From: an uncultured Dehalococcoidia bacterium
Lineage (GTDB): Bacteria; Chloroflexota; Dehalococcoidia; Lucifugimonadales; UBA3495
Assembly (NCBI GenBank): GCA_958296225.1
Contig: OY282456.1
Span: forward strand, 1,364,001 to 1,428,000
Length of the DNA stretch: 64,000 nucleotides
Direction of reading: 5' to 3'
Shown: one piece after another, positions 18,938 through 27,746 of the stretch
Layout: the number at the start of each line of letters is the position of its first letter
Numbering within the stretch: position 1 is the stretch's first letter
Made by a program: the position numbers and the translations under genes
Notes under the pieces: model-generated
Databases searched by the model: none
Told to the model about the DNA's origin: nothing
Seen by the model: only the letters and a program-made list of their open reading frames with translations

Positions 18938-18967
18938 ATATTATCCCTATTGTCCTGCTGGTGTCAA
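18938..18967 (-). promoter_or_regulatory. Sigma-70-type promoter for the ribosomal cluster
   Basis: On the minus strand, TTGACA (18962-18967) is followed after 18 bp by TAATAT (18938-18943); GATAAT with a 16 bp spacer is an overlapping alternative. The -35 box is a perfect match to consensus. Transcription would begin near 18931, giving a leader of roughly 40 nt before the rpsL ATG at 18888. This is the only obvious promoter upstream of the 33-gene cluster. Confidence 0.82.
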
Positions 18968-18970
18968 CCT

Positions 18971-19837
18971 GAAATTTCTCTCGGGCAGCGTTTCGTTTCA
19001 GGTGGTTTGAGGCGCTATACCGTCGTTTTGACGGCGGGCATAGGCACGACTCATGAGGTCGCCCCTACCGTTCCGAATGTTAAACCACCTAAATTGCAAC
19101 GCTACCTTTCTCTCGCGCGTAACCACTTTCTTCTTCCCCCCGTCGCCGGCGGGCGATGGAACCTCGCTCCGGCAGTGAAGGCCGTTGCTGGATACCACCA
19201 GGGGAGGGCAGACGTCGCGACGCCGACGCGATTGCCACGCTGCGCTCACAATGACAAAGTAGGTGCGCGTGAGTAAATTTCCGCCGTAGGTTGTGCGCCG
19301 GGGTTTTGGGCTCGGCATTTCCATGCCCACGGCATGGGGCGCGGTGGCTGACGCCATGGCCGCAGCGACTACGCCGATTAATTAGCGACGGCAGTCTCAA
19401 CGAGCCGGCAGCGACTTGGATGCTGACGGGTGACCGTGATTACCTGAAACCCGGTCGGGGTATTGACTTTTCGCCTGACGCGGCTACGATAGCACGTGAG
19501 TTCTGGCAGGCGCAAGGGGTAATTTTACAGGGATGGACAGGATAGGCAGGATTTTTTGCGGGCGCCGGATTTCTCTTACGCCGGAGCAGGAGCGCTACCC
19601 CTCACCCAACCCGCTCCCACAAGGGGAGGGCTTTAGTGACCGGGATGGACAGGATTTTTCTGATTAGGCTTTGGCGGCTGCCCCCTGGCGCGGGAAATGA
19701 GGCGGCAATGCAGTCCAAATGCGATTGACCGGGTTTTACTCGCCGGCCCTGGATTTGCGGGTTTGCCAGGGGCTAGAATCTTAATCCATCTATCTGAACC
19801 GGCTATCTGAACCGGCTTTACTGAACTGAGAGGCAGC
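18971..19837. other. Gene-poor, repeat-rich spacer
   Basis: No convincing gene is seen. The spacer holds an imperfect inverted pair at 18985-19008 and 19083-19106 (AGGTGGTTT arms), an ATTGCCACGC-type repeat at 19231-19255, GC-rich runs resembling the CCCTCACCC repeats at 19597-19630, and the motif GGGATGGACAGGAT twice (about 19530 and 19642). A reading frame at 19291-19545 has no recognisable domain. TAGAAT at 19774-19779 could be a -10 box for the gene at 19838. Confidence 0.6.
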
Positions 19838-20965
19838 ATGAGAATTGAGACCCTGGCCGTGCACAGCGGACGCGGCATTGACCCCGCTACCGGCGCGGTT
19901 ACGTTGCCGATACATATGTCCACCACATTTGAGCGCGCCGCCGACGGGACATATCCCCACGGCTTCGTCTATGGACGCTCAGGCAACCCTACGCGCAGCC
20001 TCCTGGAACAGTGTGTCGCTGACCTGGAGGGCGGGGCATCCGCCGCCGCCTTTTCCTCCGGGATGGCGGCCATAATGGGCGTCTTGCAGTCCCTGTCCCC
20101 CGGAGACCATGTCATCGCGCCGCAAGACCTCTATCACGGAACCGCCCGGCTGCTGAAGGAGGGGTTTGCCCGCTGGGGTTTGAACACGTCATTCGTTGAT
20201 ATGACCGACATTGACAACATCCGGCAGGGAATTAACCCCGCTACGAAACTGATACTCGTGGAAACTCCCTCCAACCCGCTGCTGAAGATTACCGACATCG
20301 CGGCGGTTGCCGACATTGCCCACCAACGCGGCGTTGCCTGCCTTTGCGACAATACCTGGGCCAGCCCGGCGCTGCAGCGGTGCCTTGACCTGGGGGCCGA
20401 CCTGGTGATTCACTCGACCACCAAGTACCTGGGCGGGCATGGCGACGTAACCGGCGGGATTGTGGTGTGCGCCCGCGAGGATGATTTGTTCCGCGAAATC
20501 CGGCGGATGCAGCAGGACGGCGGCGCGGTGCCGTCTCCCTTTGACTGCTGGCTGACCTTGCGCGGGATACGCACGCTGCCCTACCGGATGCGCGCCCACT
20601 CGGAGAACGCGGCGATGATTGCCGCGTTCCTGGACGGCCACCCCAACGTTGCGGAAGTGTACTATCCGGGGCTGGCAAGCCATGCCGGACATGAGATTGC
20701 CCGCCGGCAAATGGCGATGTTCGGCGGGATGCTTTCCTTTCGGGTCAATGGCGGCGCGGCCGAAGCGCGCCGGGTGGCGGGCAGCGCGGCGCTCTTTACG
20801 CAGGCTACCAGCCTGGGCAGCTACGAAAGCCTCATCGAGCATCGTGCTTCCGTGGAAGGCCCGGAAAGCCGGACCCCTCCAGACCTGCTGCGCGTCTCGG
20901 TGGGACTGGAGAACGCGGATGACCTGATTGCCGACCTGGAGCCGGCGCTGGCGGTAACGCGCTAG
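19838..20965 (+). CDS. Trans-sulfuration PLP enzyme (cystathionine gamma-synthase/lyase family)
   Basis: A 375-residue PLP enzyme of cysteine/methionine metabolism. The N-terminus MRIETLAVHSGRGIDPATGAV, the YGRSGNPT motif, the DNTWASPALQ segment and the PLP lysine in HSTTKYLGGHGDVTGG are all present. The C-terminal SLGSYESLIEHRAS region is also typical. Whether it acts as gamma-synthase, gamma-lyase or methionine gamma-lyase cannot be decided from sequence alone. No met or cys biosynthesis genes flank it. Its stop overlaps that of the convergent hydrolase in a CTAG. Confidence 0.9.
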   Translation: MRIETLAVHSGRGIDPATGAVTLPIHMSTTFERAADGTYPHGFVYGRSGNPTRSLLEQCVADLEGGASAAAFSSGMAAIMGVLQSLSPGDHVIAPQDLYHGTARLLKEGFARWGLNTSFVDMTDIDNIRQGINPATKLILVETPSNPLLKITDIAAVADIAHQRGVACLCDNTWASPALQRCLDLGADLVIHSTTKYLGGHGDVTGGIVVCAREDDLFREIRRMQQDGGAVPSPFDCWLTLRGIRTLPYRMRAHSENAAMIAAFLDGHPNVAEVYYPGLASHAGHEIARRQMAMFGGMLSFRVNGGAAEARRVAGSAALFTQATSLGSYESLIEHRASVEGPESRTPPDLLRVSVGLENADDLIADLEPALAVTR

Positions 20966-21738
20966 CCGCCGGCGTACCGCGCCATAAACCTGAGGATGGC
21001 GCCGAAGTATTGCTGATAGCCGACGTACATCAGGTCGTTGTGGCCGGCGCCGGGGATGATTTCCAGGTGCTTGTCGGTGGTCTGGAGTTTGTTGTACATA
21101 TCCACCGCGTCCGGCAGCGGCGCGCTGGCGTCCCACTGGCCGTGAATCACCAGCGCGGGTATGTTGATGGAATAGACTTTGGCGTGATAGGCCGCTTCGA
21201 GGGCCTCTGCCGCCGGCGGCTCCAGACCCTCCGCGAACCGGCCCAGGTTGGGCCGGCCGCTTTCAATGATTACGCCGTTGATTGGGTCGGACGCGGCAAC
21301 GGCCAGCTCAAAGGCGGAATGGCGGCCCATAGAGCGGCCCATTACGTACAGCGGGCCGCTGAACCGCAGCTCCCGCATCGTTTGCCGCAGCCAGCCCAGC
21401 ACCTGATGGGAATCGGACAGCATGGCGGTGAAAGCGGGGGCGCCGCCGGCCGCGCCGTAGCCCCGGTAGTCGGCGATGAAGAAGTTGGCGCCGATCTGGT
21501 TATACAGAGGGGCGATTTCATCGTAGCGGGCCACGGTTTCGCCGTTGCCGTAGAAGAACAGCACCGTTGGATTCGTCCGCCCCACCGCATAGAAGCGGGC
21601 GGACAGCGCGACGCCTTCGGCGACGGTGACCGAGTAGTCCACGGCCACGTCGGGGGTTGCCGTCCATTGGCGCTGCGGGTGAAAGGAGCGGGCGGAAGCC
21701 TCGGGACTGTCCAGCGCGGAATAATCAACAGCAGTCAT
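20962..21738 (-). CDS. Alpha/beta hydrolase
   Basis: A serine hydrolase of about 258 residues. The oxyanion-hole region TVLFFYGNGETVARYDE is followed by DYRGYGAAGG. The nucleophile elbow is GRSMGRHSA, then a late Asp in HGQWDASAPL and His in PGAGHNDL complete the triad. The family resembles BEM46/FrsA-like hydrolases. The ATG at 21738 (MTAVDYS) is preferred over an upstream frame start at 21759. The substrate is unknown. Confidence 0.85.
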   Translation of the reverse strand: MTAVDYSALDSPEASARSFHPQRQWTATPDVAVDYSVTVAEGVALSARFYAVGRTNPTVLFFYGNGETVARYDEIAPLYNQIGANFFIADYRGYGAAGGAPAFTAMLSDSHQVLGWLRQTMRELRFSGPLYVMGRSMGRHSAFELAVAASDPINGVIIESGRPNLGRFAEGLEPPAAEALEAAYHAKVYSINIPALVIHGQWDASAPLPDAVDMYNKLQTTDKHLEIIPGAGHNDLMYVGYQQYFGAILRFMARYAGG

Positions 21739-21792
21739 TTTGTCCTTCCCTGGTGACACAGTGGGGATGACGCAGCGGGTACGCCTGGGGCC

Positions 21793-23241
21793 CTAAACCC
21801 GGCGGAGCAGTTCTTCCTCCAGGCGGTCGGCGTCGAAGGCGGCGCTGGCATCGGCGACCTTGACGTCGCCCTGGCGCACCATCTTTTCGGCTTCGGTTTC
21901 CGCCGGGACTTCGGGCAGTTCTTCTTCCCGCTCCCGGCGTCGCACCACGTCCCGTGCGTGCTCTACGAAGAGGCGGCGCATCGCCACCACTACCGAGTCG
22001 GTGGAGGACAGGTACTCGGGCATCGCGTATTGGGTGTATTTTTCGGCGTCGTAATCCTGGTTGCGGAAGTTGAAGTTGAGTTCCCAGTTGCGATAGGGCC
22101 AGGTAACGCTGCTGACCAGGCGGCGCAGCCGGCCGGGCGGTTTTTCGTAGCGTTCCACGTTGAGATAGACCATGCGGGTCAGGTTTTCCTCTACCGGAAC
22201 GGGCCAGCGGGTGCTGCGGAAGTAGCGGTTGTTGCCGCCGGTGCGGGACATACCGGGCAGGCGGGTGCCGTTCCATTCGTTCACGTCGGGCGTGTCGGCG
22301 GCGGCGGCCCGGCGATAGTTGGGGTCGCTGCCCTTGCGCCGGGCCTTCCGGTCAAAGAACCAGGTCCAGGCCAGCCGCCAGCGGTGCAGCGGCCAGACGC
22401 CATCAACGCCGGGATAGTACATCTGATAGGGAATGTTGCCGTCCTCATCGTAGTAGTATTTTTCCGTGGAGGACTTGCCGCTGCCGGGGCGGTAGTGGAC
22501 GTTCTTGTTGTTCACCAGGTTGACGCGGTAGCCCAGGGGCGTGCGGGGGCGGCCCCCAACCCGGCTGCCCAGCATCCGCAGGGCGTTGCGATGCACCATA
22601 AAGGCGTTGTGGGCGTCCATCGTATTTTCCAGCACCAGCACCCAGTTGCAGTCGAACATACAGTAGGACGGGCGGCAGATGTTGTGTTCCTCAAACATTT
22701 CCGGCGGAATGTCCTCTTTGGGGTCAACCGGCGCGCCCTCGCCCATCCAGACGAACACCAGCCCCTTGAGGGTAACGGTGGGGAACTTGCGGGCCTTCAT
22801 CCCCGGCGCGCCGACCATCATCGAGTCGGGGCCTTCGGTGAGGAAAGCCACGCAGTTGCCGTCGCCGTCGAAAGTGGCCCCATGGTAAGGACAGGTCAGG
22901 AACCCCTCGAAATAGCAGCGGCCCATGGAGAGATAGACGGCGCGGTGGGGGCACCAGTCCAGCAGCGCTTGCACTTCACCCTGCTGGTCCTTGAAAAACA
23001 CCACGTCGCTGCCGAGCATACGCAGCATCGCCGGCTTGTTCTTTTTGACGTCTTTGGCGGGCAAGGCGGGATACCAGTATTCCCGGAAGCCCAGGGGCGG
23101 GATGCGGCTGCGCCGGTCGCGAGGGTTGTCCGGCACCTGGAACGGCGGCGTGGAGTCAAAGCCCTGGAATCCGCGCCGCATTTTCCGGTAGCCGCCGGGA
23201 TAGCCGGAAAGGGGTTTTAAGAGGAGGTTTTTCAGTCCCAT
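21793..23241 (-). CDS. Rieske non-heme iron oxygenase, large subunit-like
   Basis: A 482-residue ring-hydroxylating-type oxygenase. The Rieske [2Fe-2S] ligands are CPHR near residue 93 and CPYHG about 20 residues later, the C-x-H...C-x2-H arrangement. Downstream, ENTMDAHNAFMVHR resembles the catalytic-domain segment that supplies the mononuclear iron site (N/D...H...H). The start at 23241 (MGLKN) is chosen because the upstream frame has no family similarity. The BenD-like dehydrogenase lies just upstream on the same strand. No reductase or ferredoxin is nearby, so electron donors must be encoded elsewhere. Confidence 0.85.
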   Translation of the reverse strand: MGLKNLLLKPLSGYPGGYRKMRRGFQGFDSTPPFQVPDNPRDRRSRIPPLGFREYWYPALPAKDVKKNKPAMLRMLGSDVVFFKDQQGEVQALLDWCPHRAVYLSMGRCYFEGFLTCPYHGATFDGDGNCVAFLTEGPDSMMVGAPGMKARKFPTVTLKGLVFVWMGEGAPVDPKEDIPPEMFEEHNICRPSYCMFDCNWVLVLENTMDAHNAFMVHRNALRMLGSRVGGRPRTPLGYRVNLVNNKNVHYRPGSGKSSTEKYYYDEDGNIPYQMYYPGVDGVWPLHRWRLAWTWFFDRKARRKGSDPNYRRAAAADTPDVNEWNGTRLPGMSRTGGNNRYFRSTRWPVPVEENLTRMVYLNVERYEKPPGRLRRLVSSVTWPYRNWELNFNFRNQDYDAEKYTQYAMPEYLSSTDSVVVAMRRLFVEHARDVVRRREREEELPEVPAETEAEKMVRQGDVKVADASAAFDADRLEEELLRRV

Positions 23242-23364
23242 GTGCGTTTTCCTGTTCCGCTGGGCAGTCGGTTGGCGACATAATAGCAGAACGGTCAAGG
23301 GCGCGGGCGGCGGCGGCGACATTCCATCCCGGCAACATCTGTTCCCGGCTAAATCCGTCCCCGT

Positions 23365-24204
23365 CTAAAATGGATAAGGCTGGCCGCCGCCCACGGCCAG
23401 CACCTGGCCGGTGATATAAGAGGCGTCGCCGGAGGCCAGAAAGGCGATGGCCGCTGCCTGCTCGTGGGCTTCGCCCCGCCGGCCCATGGGAATCTCGGAG
23501 CTGCGGGTGGCGGAACGGTACTGCTCCTGGTCAGCCAGTTCCTCCGGGGGCAGTTCGGGAGCGGCGACGCCAACGCCATAGTCCCGGGGCGTTACCCGGT
23601 CGTCGGCGACGGTGCCGCTGGGGGCCACGCAGTTGACGCGGATGCCCAGGTGGGCGACCTCCCGCGCCAGCGACGTGGTCAGCCCGATTTGCCCGGCTTT
23701 GGCGGCGGCATAAGGCACCCGGAACCGGCCGGTTACGGCGTGGGTGGCGATGTTGACGATGGCGCCGGAACCCTGCTCAATCATATAAGGCAGGGCGGCC
23801 CGGCAGCACCACATGGCCGTCCAGAAGCTGCGGTCAATCTCCGCCCGTATCTGCTCCGGCGTGTAGCGCTGGAAGGACTGGAACCAGATAGTGCCGCCGG
23901 CAATGTTCGCCAGCACGTCGATTCTGCCGTATGCCGCCATCGCTGTGGCCATCAGCGCCTGGGCGTTCTCCCACTGGGAAAGGTCGCCCAGGGAAACCTC
24001 GCACGAGCCGCCGAACTCGCGGATGGCCGCGCCGACGCGCTGGGAGGTTTCAGCCACCAAATCCCCGATGACGATGGCTGCGCCCTCCTGGGCCAACCGG
24101 CGGGCGGTGGCCGCGCCGATGCCCTGGCCGCCGCCGGTAATTACGGCGACCTGGCCGGCAAACCGTCGGGCGCCGGCGGCTCCGGGGTCTAACACTTTGA
24201 CCAT
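23365..24204 (-). CDS. SDR-family dehydrogenase, BenD-like (cis-diol dehydrogenase)
   Basis: A 279-residue short-chain dehydrogenase/reductase. The nucleotide motif is TGGGQGIG near residue 25 and the catalytic YAAAK is near residue 165. The stretch ANIAGGTIW, then WCCRAALPYMIEQGSGAIVN, closely follows the pattern of 1,6-dihydroxycyclohexadiene-1-carboxylate dehydrogenase (BenD). Lying directly upstream of a Rieske oxygenase gene, it may oxidise the cis-diol made by that enzyme. The pairing is inferred from position; the actual aromatic substrate is unknown. Confidence 0.85.
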   Translation of the reverse strand: MVKVLDPGAAGARRFAGQVAVITGGGQGIGAATARRLAQEGAAIVIGDLVAETSQRVGAAIREFGGSCEVSLGDLSQWENAQALMATAMAAYGRIDVLANIAGGTIWFQSFQRYTPEQIRAEIDRSFWTAMWCCRAALPYMIEQGSGAIVNIATHAVTGRFRVPYAAAKAGQIGLTTSLAREVAHLGIRVNCVAPSGTVADDRVTPRDYGVGVAAPELPPEELADQEQYRSATRSSEIPMGRRGEAHEQAAAIAFLASGDASYITGQVLAVGGGQPYPF

Positions 24205-24359
24205 AATGTGCTCCTTACGCGCGTAGATGTTTCGGGGCTTGCGGTTTCGGGCCGGCGCAGTTGACTCTATCGCGCGCCGTCATCCCGACGCAAGAACGGC
24301 TGGCCCCCTGTCAAGTCTATACTGCGCCACGGCCCAAAATGTGCTACGGTAGGGTTACG

Positions 24360-25076
24360 ATGAATTCACCCGGAGGCCCATTGCGAACCGCTCTGCCCAT
24401 ACTGGCCGCGTTGGTGGCGTTGAGCGCCCTGTGGCTCGGCTGTTCCGCGCCGCCGGCGGAGCCGCCGGAACCGGACCACGGCGCAACGATACAAGCGCTG
24501 CTGCCGACGGCCGAGCCGACGGAGCCGCCCGTTCCGGGGGTAGCGAACACGCCCGTTCCAGTGTCGGCGGACACGCCCGTTCGGGCGACGGACACGCCGC
24601 CCCCGCCGCCCACCTACACGCCGCGCCCGGCGCCGACCCGGCCCGTGGCAGGGGAGCGGGAACCGTCGGTTCCCTTCCAGGCACGGCTGCTGGACGGCAG
24701 CCAGATGTCCCTGTCGGAAACCGCCGGCACGCCGACCCTGCTGGCGTTCTGGGCGCCCTGGTGACCCCACTGCCTGCGGGAGTTGCCCGCAGTCGATGCC
24801 CTCTACCGGGAAGAGTTGCAGGCGGCCGGCGTCCACATCGTGGGGGTGTCCCAATTCAACACCACCGAGGCCGAAACCGTCGCCTTTGTGGAGCGCAACG
24901 GGCTGACCTTTCCCAACGTGTATGACGAAAGCGCCCAGCTGGCTACCGCTTACGGCATCTCCGGCGTGCCGACCTACGTGTTCCTGGACAAGGAAGGACG
25001 CATCGCCCACCGCAGCGCCGGCGCCCGCGGCGTGGCCTTGATTCAATCCTGGCTGAACGACCTGCTGGCGGAGTGA
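24360..25076 (+). CDS. TlpA-like thioredoxin-fold lipoprotein, predicted selenoprotein (in-frame UGA)
   Basis: An extracytoplasmic thiol-disulfide oxidoreductase read through one in-frame TGA at 24762-24764 (residue 135 of 238). The N-terminus MNSPGGPLRTALPILAALV leads to a lipobox ending LWLGC at residue 28, then a Pro/Thr-rich linker to about residue 105. The catalytic region reads LLAFWAPW-U-PHCLRELPA, where TlpA/ResA proteins have W-C-P-x-C. The resolving Cys, the cis-Pro segment GVPTYVFLD and the rest of the fold follow in the same frame. A 7-bp hairpin lies 9 bp after the UGA. Translated without readthrough, the product would lack the whole thioredoxin fold. The start at 24360 is chosen for its short signal peptide. 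Confidence 0.85.
24762..24792 (+). promoter_or_regulatory. Predicted bacterial SECIS element (UGA plus hairpin) in the TlpA-like gene
   Basis: The UGA (24762-24764) is followed after 9 nt by CTGCGGG (24774-24780), a five-base loop AGTTG and CCCGCAG (24786-24792): a perfect 7-bp stem. The apical loop starts 16 nt past the UGA and has G at its second position, which fits the consensus for bacterial selenocysteine insertion elements. Confidence 0.75.
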
Positions 25077-25196
25077 GCGCGCCGCTGCGAAAACGATAGA
25101 CAAAACGATTGGACAGTGCGTTAAAGTCGGATAGACCGCCGATATGCGAGAGGGCGCGAGATGCACTGGAAAACGGATTATAAGGAAACGCCGGAG

Positions 25197-26540
25197 ATGA
25201 CGCTCGGCAAAGGGGTTCGAATCTTAGTAACTGCTCTGACGGTAGGGTTGGCCGTAGCCTGCTCGCTTTTCAACGCTGCGCCATCCGAGTGCATAGCGGC
25301 GGCTGAGGACGCCGGCCTGCCGGACAGTGTAATTGAGCAACTGCGGAACCCCGATGGCCTTAACGCGGTCGAGAGAGCCGCGTTGCAACGCGCGCTCAGG
25401 CAAGCCGGCATTGACGACGTTTGCGATGCTGCAGCGGAAACCGCCCCCAGCACATCGCGGGAGGAAGAACGGAACGGCCAGACGACGGCCGACGGCGCTC
25501 CCACAACGGAACAGCGCGACGGCGGTAGCCAGGCGACAAGGGACGCGCCGGACAGCGAGCAACGGAAACCGGGTTCGTCAGACCCGCTGCCGGGAGCCCG
25601 TATCTCACCTGACGACGAACACCGCCGGCGATGCCGGTTCTTTGCACTGCACTTACTGCAGCCGGTTGTCTACAGTGAGTTCGTCAAGCTGAACCCTGAC
25701 GACATGGACGACTTGGACCGGATTCTGTGGCGCCCCGCACTGCACGGGAATAACTCCCTCGGCTATTACGACGACGACTTCGAAGACTCGGATTACAGCC
25801 CGGCGCTGCTACCGCGCAATCCAGGCATATACTGCCGCGATTATTGGGCGGAGCCATTGAACCGAGCCAATGCCGAACTCCGCAACCGAGGGTTCGAGCC
25901 GGACTGTCGGTTCAAACTGGGAGAGCGCATTACGAACCAATACCGTCGCTTAGCCGAATCGCTCAATTACAGCGACGCTGAGAACGAGTTGGTGTACAAC
26001 ACCCCCAACCAGTATGTCAGGATTCTGGAGTGGCTGGACTTTAGCGGCGGCGACCTTCTGAACTCCGATAATCCGCCATACCGGATACTCGCAGAGCAAA
26101 GCCGGCATCCATACGCACACTCGAGCGACTGGATTCCCACTGAGGATGAGCTCGCCGGCTACAAAAGGGAGAACAGCGAGACGGTTAACCTCAAGTGGTT
26201 GGGGATTGTCAAAGCGGCCGGACTCAGCGAAGGCTCATCGGATTTGCTGGCGTGCCATTACTACTACCCCCAGCTCTTCTACGGATACTGGATACCCTTC
26301 GATCCCGACCAGATGCCGGGCAGGAGCCAATCGGAAGAACTTGAGCTGCCGCGATACGAACGTGCGACAACCCCGGTGTATCTTCCTAAATCGGTCGCTG
26401 CCAAAACCGTCAGAGTCGGTTACCCTCTGGGGGAAATGGCCGAACGCTACCACTTGTGCCACAACAGCAGCGAGACCGAAGAGGTCGGTTACTACTACGT
26501 TGACCACCCGGCCGGAGACTACTGCGAGCTGAAACCGTAG
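25197..26540 (+). CDS. Predicted lipoprotein of unknown function
   Basis: Encodes about 447 residues. The start at 25197 (MTLGKGVRILVTALTVGLA) gives a signal peptide ending in a lipobox VAC-S near residue 19; an in-frame ATG at 25161 would place 12 residues before it. The first 60 residues after the lipobox resemble a small helical region rich in Ala, then a Thr/Glu-rich linker (to about residue 145), then a C-terminal region rich in Tyr, Trp, Asp and paired cysteines. No known domain is recognised. It follows the TlpA-like gene in the same direction after 120 bp and could be an exported substrate for it, but that is only a positional guess. Confidence 0.7.
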   Translation: MTLGKGVRILVTALTVGLAVACSLFNAAPSECIAAAEDAGLPDSVIEQLRNPDGLNAVERAALQRALRQAGIDDVCDAAAETAPSTSREEERNGQTTADGAPTTEQRDGGSQATRDAPDSEQRKPGSSDPLPGARISPDDEHRRRCRFFALHLLQPVVYSEFVKLNPDDMDDLDRILWRPALHGNNSLGYYDDDFEDSDYSPALLPRNPGIYCRDYWAEPLNRANAELRNRGFEPDCRFKLGERITNQYRRLAESLNYSDAENELVYNTPNQYVRILEWLDFSGGDLLNSDNPPYRILAEQSRHPYAHSSDWIPTEDELAGYKRENSETVNLKWLGIVKAAGLSEGSSDLLACHYYYPQLFYGYWIPFDPDQMPGRSQSEELELPRYERATTPVYLPKSVAAKTVRVGYPLGEMAERYHLCHNSSETEEVGYYYVDHPAGDYCELKP

Positions 26541-26746
26541 CTCGAAAAGACGGCCGTCCGGCATCACACTACCGCGCTGGGCAGAAAAGTTTGATAACGC
26601 AATCGGTTGCTCCGACGACGAATTACGTGCACCGCACCGGACTCCGTGGAGTAGCGAAATCGCCTCAAATTTTAGTGACGCCCGCCTATTGCATTGCGCC
26701 TCTTTGTTCGGTACAGTAGTTCGCACTACGAACGCGAGGGCTTACG

Positions 26747-26980
26747 ATGATGACGCACACCGCAACGCAGGCCAATCCGACCGCTCCCGCCGACGCGCGG
26801 CGCATGATTGACCGCTGGGAAGCATTGGGCTGTCCTGCCATTGAGCTGGAACCCGGAGTTGGCATCAGCAACCTGGAACGCTGGCTGTACAACAACCCGC
26901 CCGCGCCGGCCGCCCGGCTGGGACGGGTGCGCGAATACCTGTACATCGACACCTTTGGGATTGGGGCCCAGGCGGCCTGA
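26747..26980 (+). CDS. Small protein of unknown function upstream of a methyltransferase
   Basis: A 77-residue frame, MMTHTATQANPTAPADARRM followed by EALGCPAIELEPGVGISNLERW, with no signal peptide or membrane segment. It ends 7 bp before the methyltransferase start, so the two are probably cotranscribed. The function is not recognised. Confidence 0.55.
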   Translation: MMTHTATQANPTAPADARRMIDRWEALGCPAIELEPGVGISNLERWLYNNPPAPAARLGRVREYLYIDTFGIGAQAA

Positions 26981-26987
26981 ACGCGCG

Positions 26988-27746
26988 ATGACGATGCGAC
27001 TGTATAACGACCTGGCCGACCTGTGGCCCATCGTCAGCCCGCCGGCAGAGTATATGGCTGAGGCGGCGGAATGGCTGGACATCATCCGCAGCCGCCTCGA
27101 CCTTGCCGCCGGCCGCCGCCAACGCCCGACGCTGCTGGAGCTGGGCTGCGGCGGCGGACATCTGCTGTCGCATCTGACGGCGCACTTTACTGCCGAGGCG
27201 GTGGACATCTCCGAGCGGATGCTGGCTCTATCGCAGCGCCTCAACCCCGATACGCGGCACCACCCGGGCGATATGCGCACCGTCCGGCTGGGGCGCAAAT
27301 TCGACGTGGTGGCCATCCACGACGCCGTGAACTATATGCTGACCGCGGAGGATTTGCGGGCGGCGATAACCACCGCGGCGGTTCACCTCAACACGGGCGG
27401 GGTTGCGGTATTGGCTCCCGACTGGCTGCGCGAGTCTTTCTCCGGCCCGCGCGTAATTGACTGGACCCGCCAGGACGCCGGCTTGGACGTAACGTTTATC
27501 GAATACGTCGCCCAAGCCGAACCCGGCGTTGCCACCCTGGAGTCGGTGTTCATTTTCATCATCAACCAGGATGGCCAGGTCAAAGTGGAACTGGACCGGC
27601 ACACCGGCGGCTTGTTCCCCAGGGCCCTTTGGCTGGACCTGATGGCCGATGCCGGGCTGGATGCCGAATATATCCAGACGCAAGGCTATGAGGGGGGATT
27701 TGGCGGGAACCTGTTTGTAGGCGTCCGGCGCGCCAGTCGGGGCTAA
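26988..27746 (+). CDS. SAM-dependent methyltransferase (class I)
   Basis: A 252-residue class I methyltransferase. Motif I is [15 protein letters not shown] near residue 45, with the acidic residue of motif II in AVDIS, and motif IV-like [14 protein letters not shown]. The ATG at 26988 is chosen because it follows the small upstream gene by 7 bp and starts just before the conserved YNDLADLWP. The substrate is unknown. Its 3' end overlaps the convergent glyA stop by four bases. Confidence 0.85.
   Translation: MTMRLYNDLADLWPIVSPPAEYMAEAAEWLDIIRSRLDLAAGRRQRPTLLELGCGGGHLLSHLTAHFTAEAVDISERMLALSQRLNPDTRHHPGDMRTVRLGRKFDVVAIHDAVNYMLTAEDLRAAITTAAVHLNTGGVAVLAPDWLRESFSGPRVIDWTRQDAGLDVTFIEYVAQAEPGVATLESVFIFIINQDGQVKVELDRHTGGLFPRALWLDLMADAGLDAEYIQTQGYEGGFGGNLFVGVRRASRG

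Noticed and set aside
19291..19545. 84-codon plus-strand frame in the spacer
   Set aside because: No known domain, no ribosome binding site, and it overlaps dispersed repeats; it could be a remnant but is not supported.
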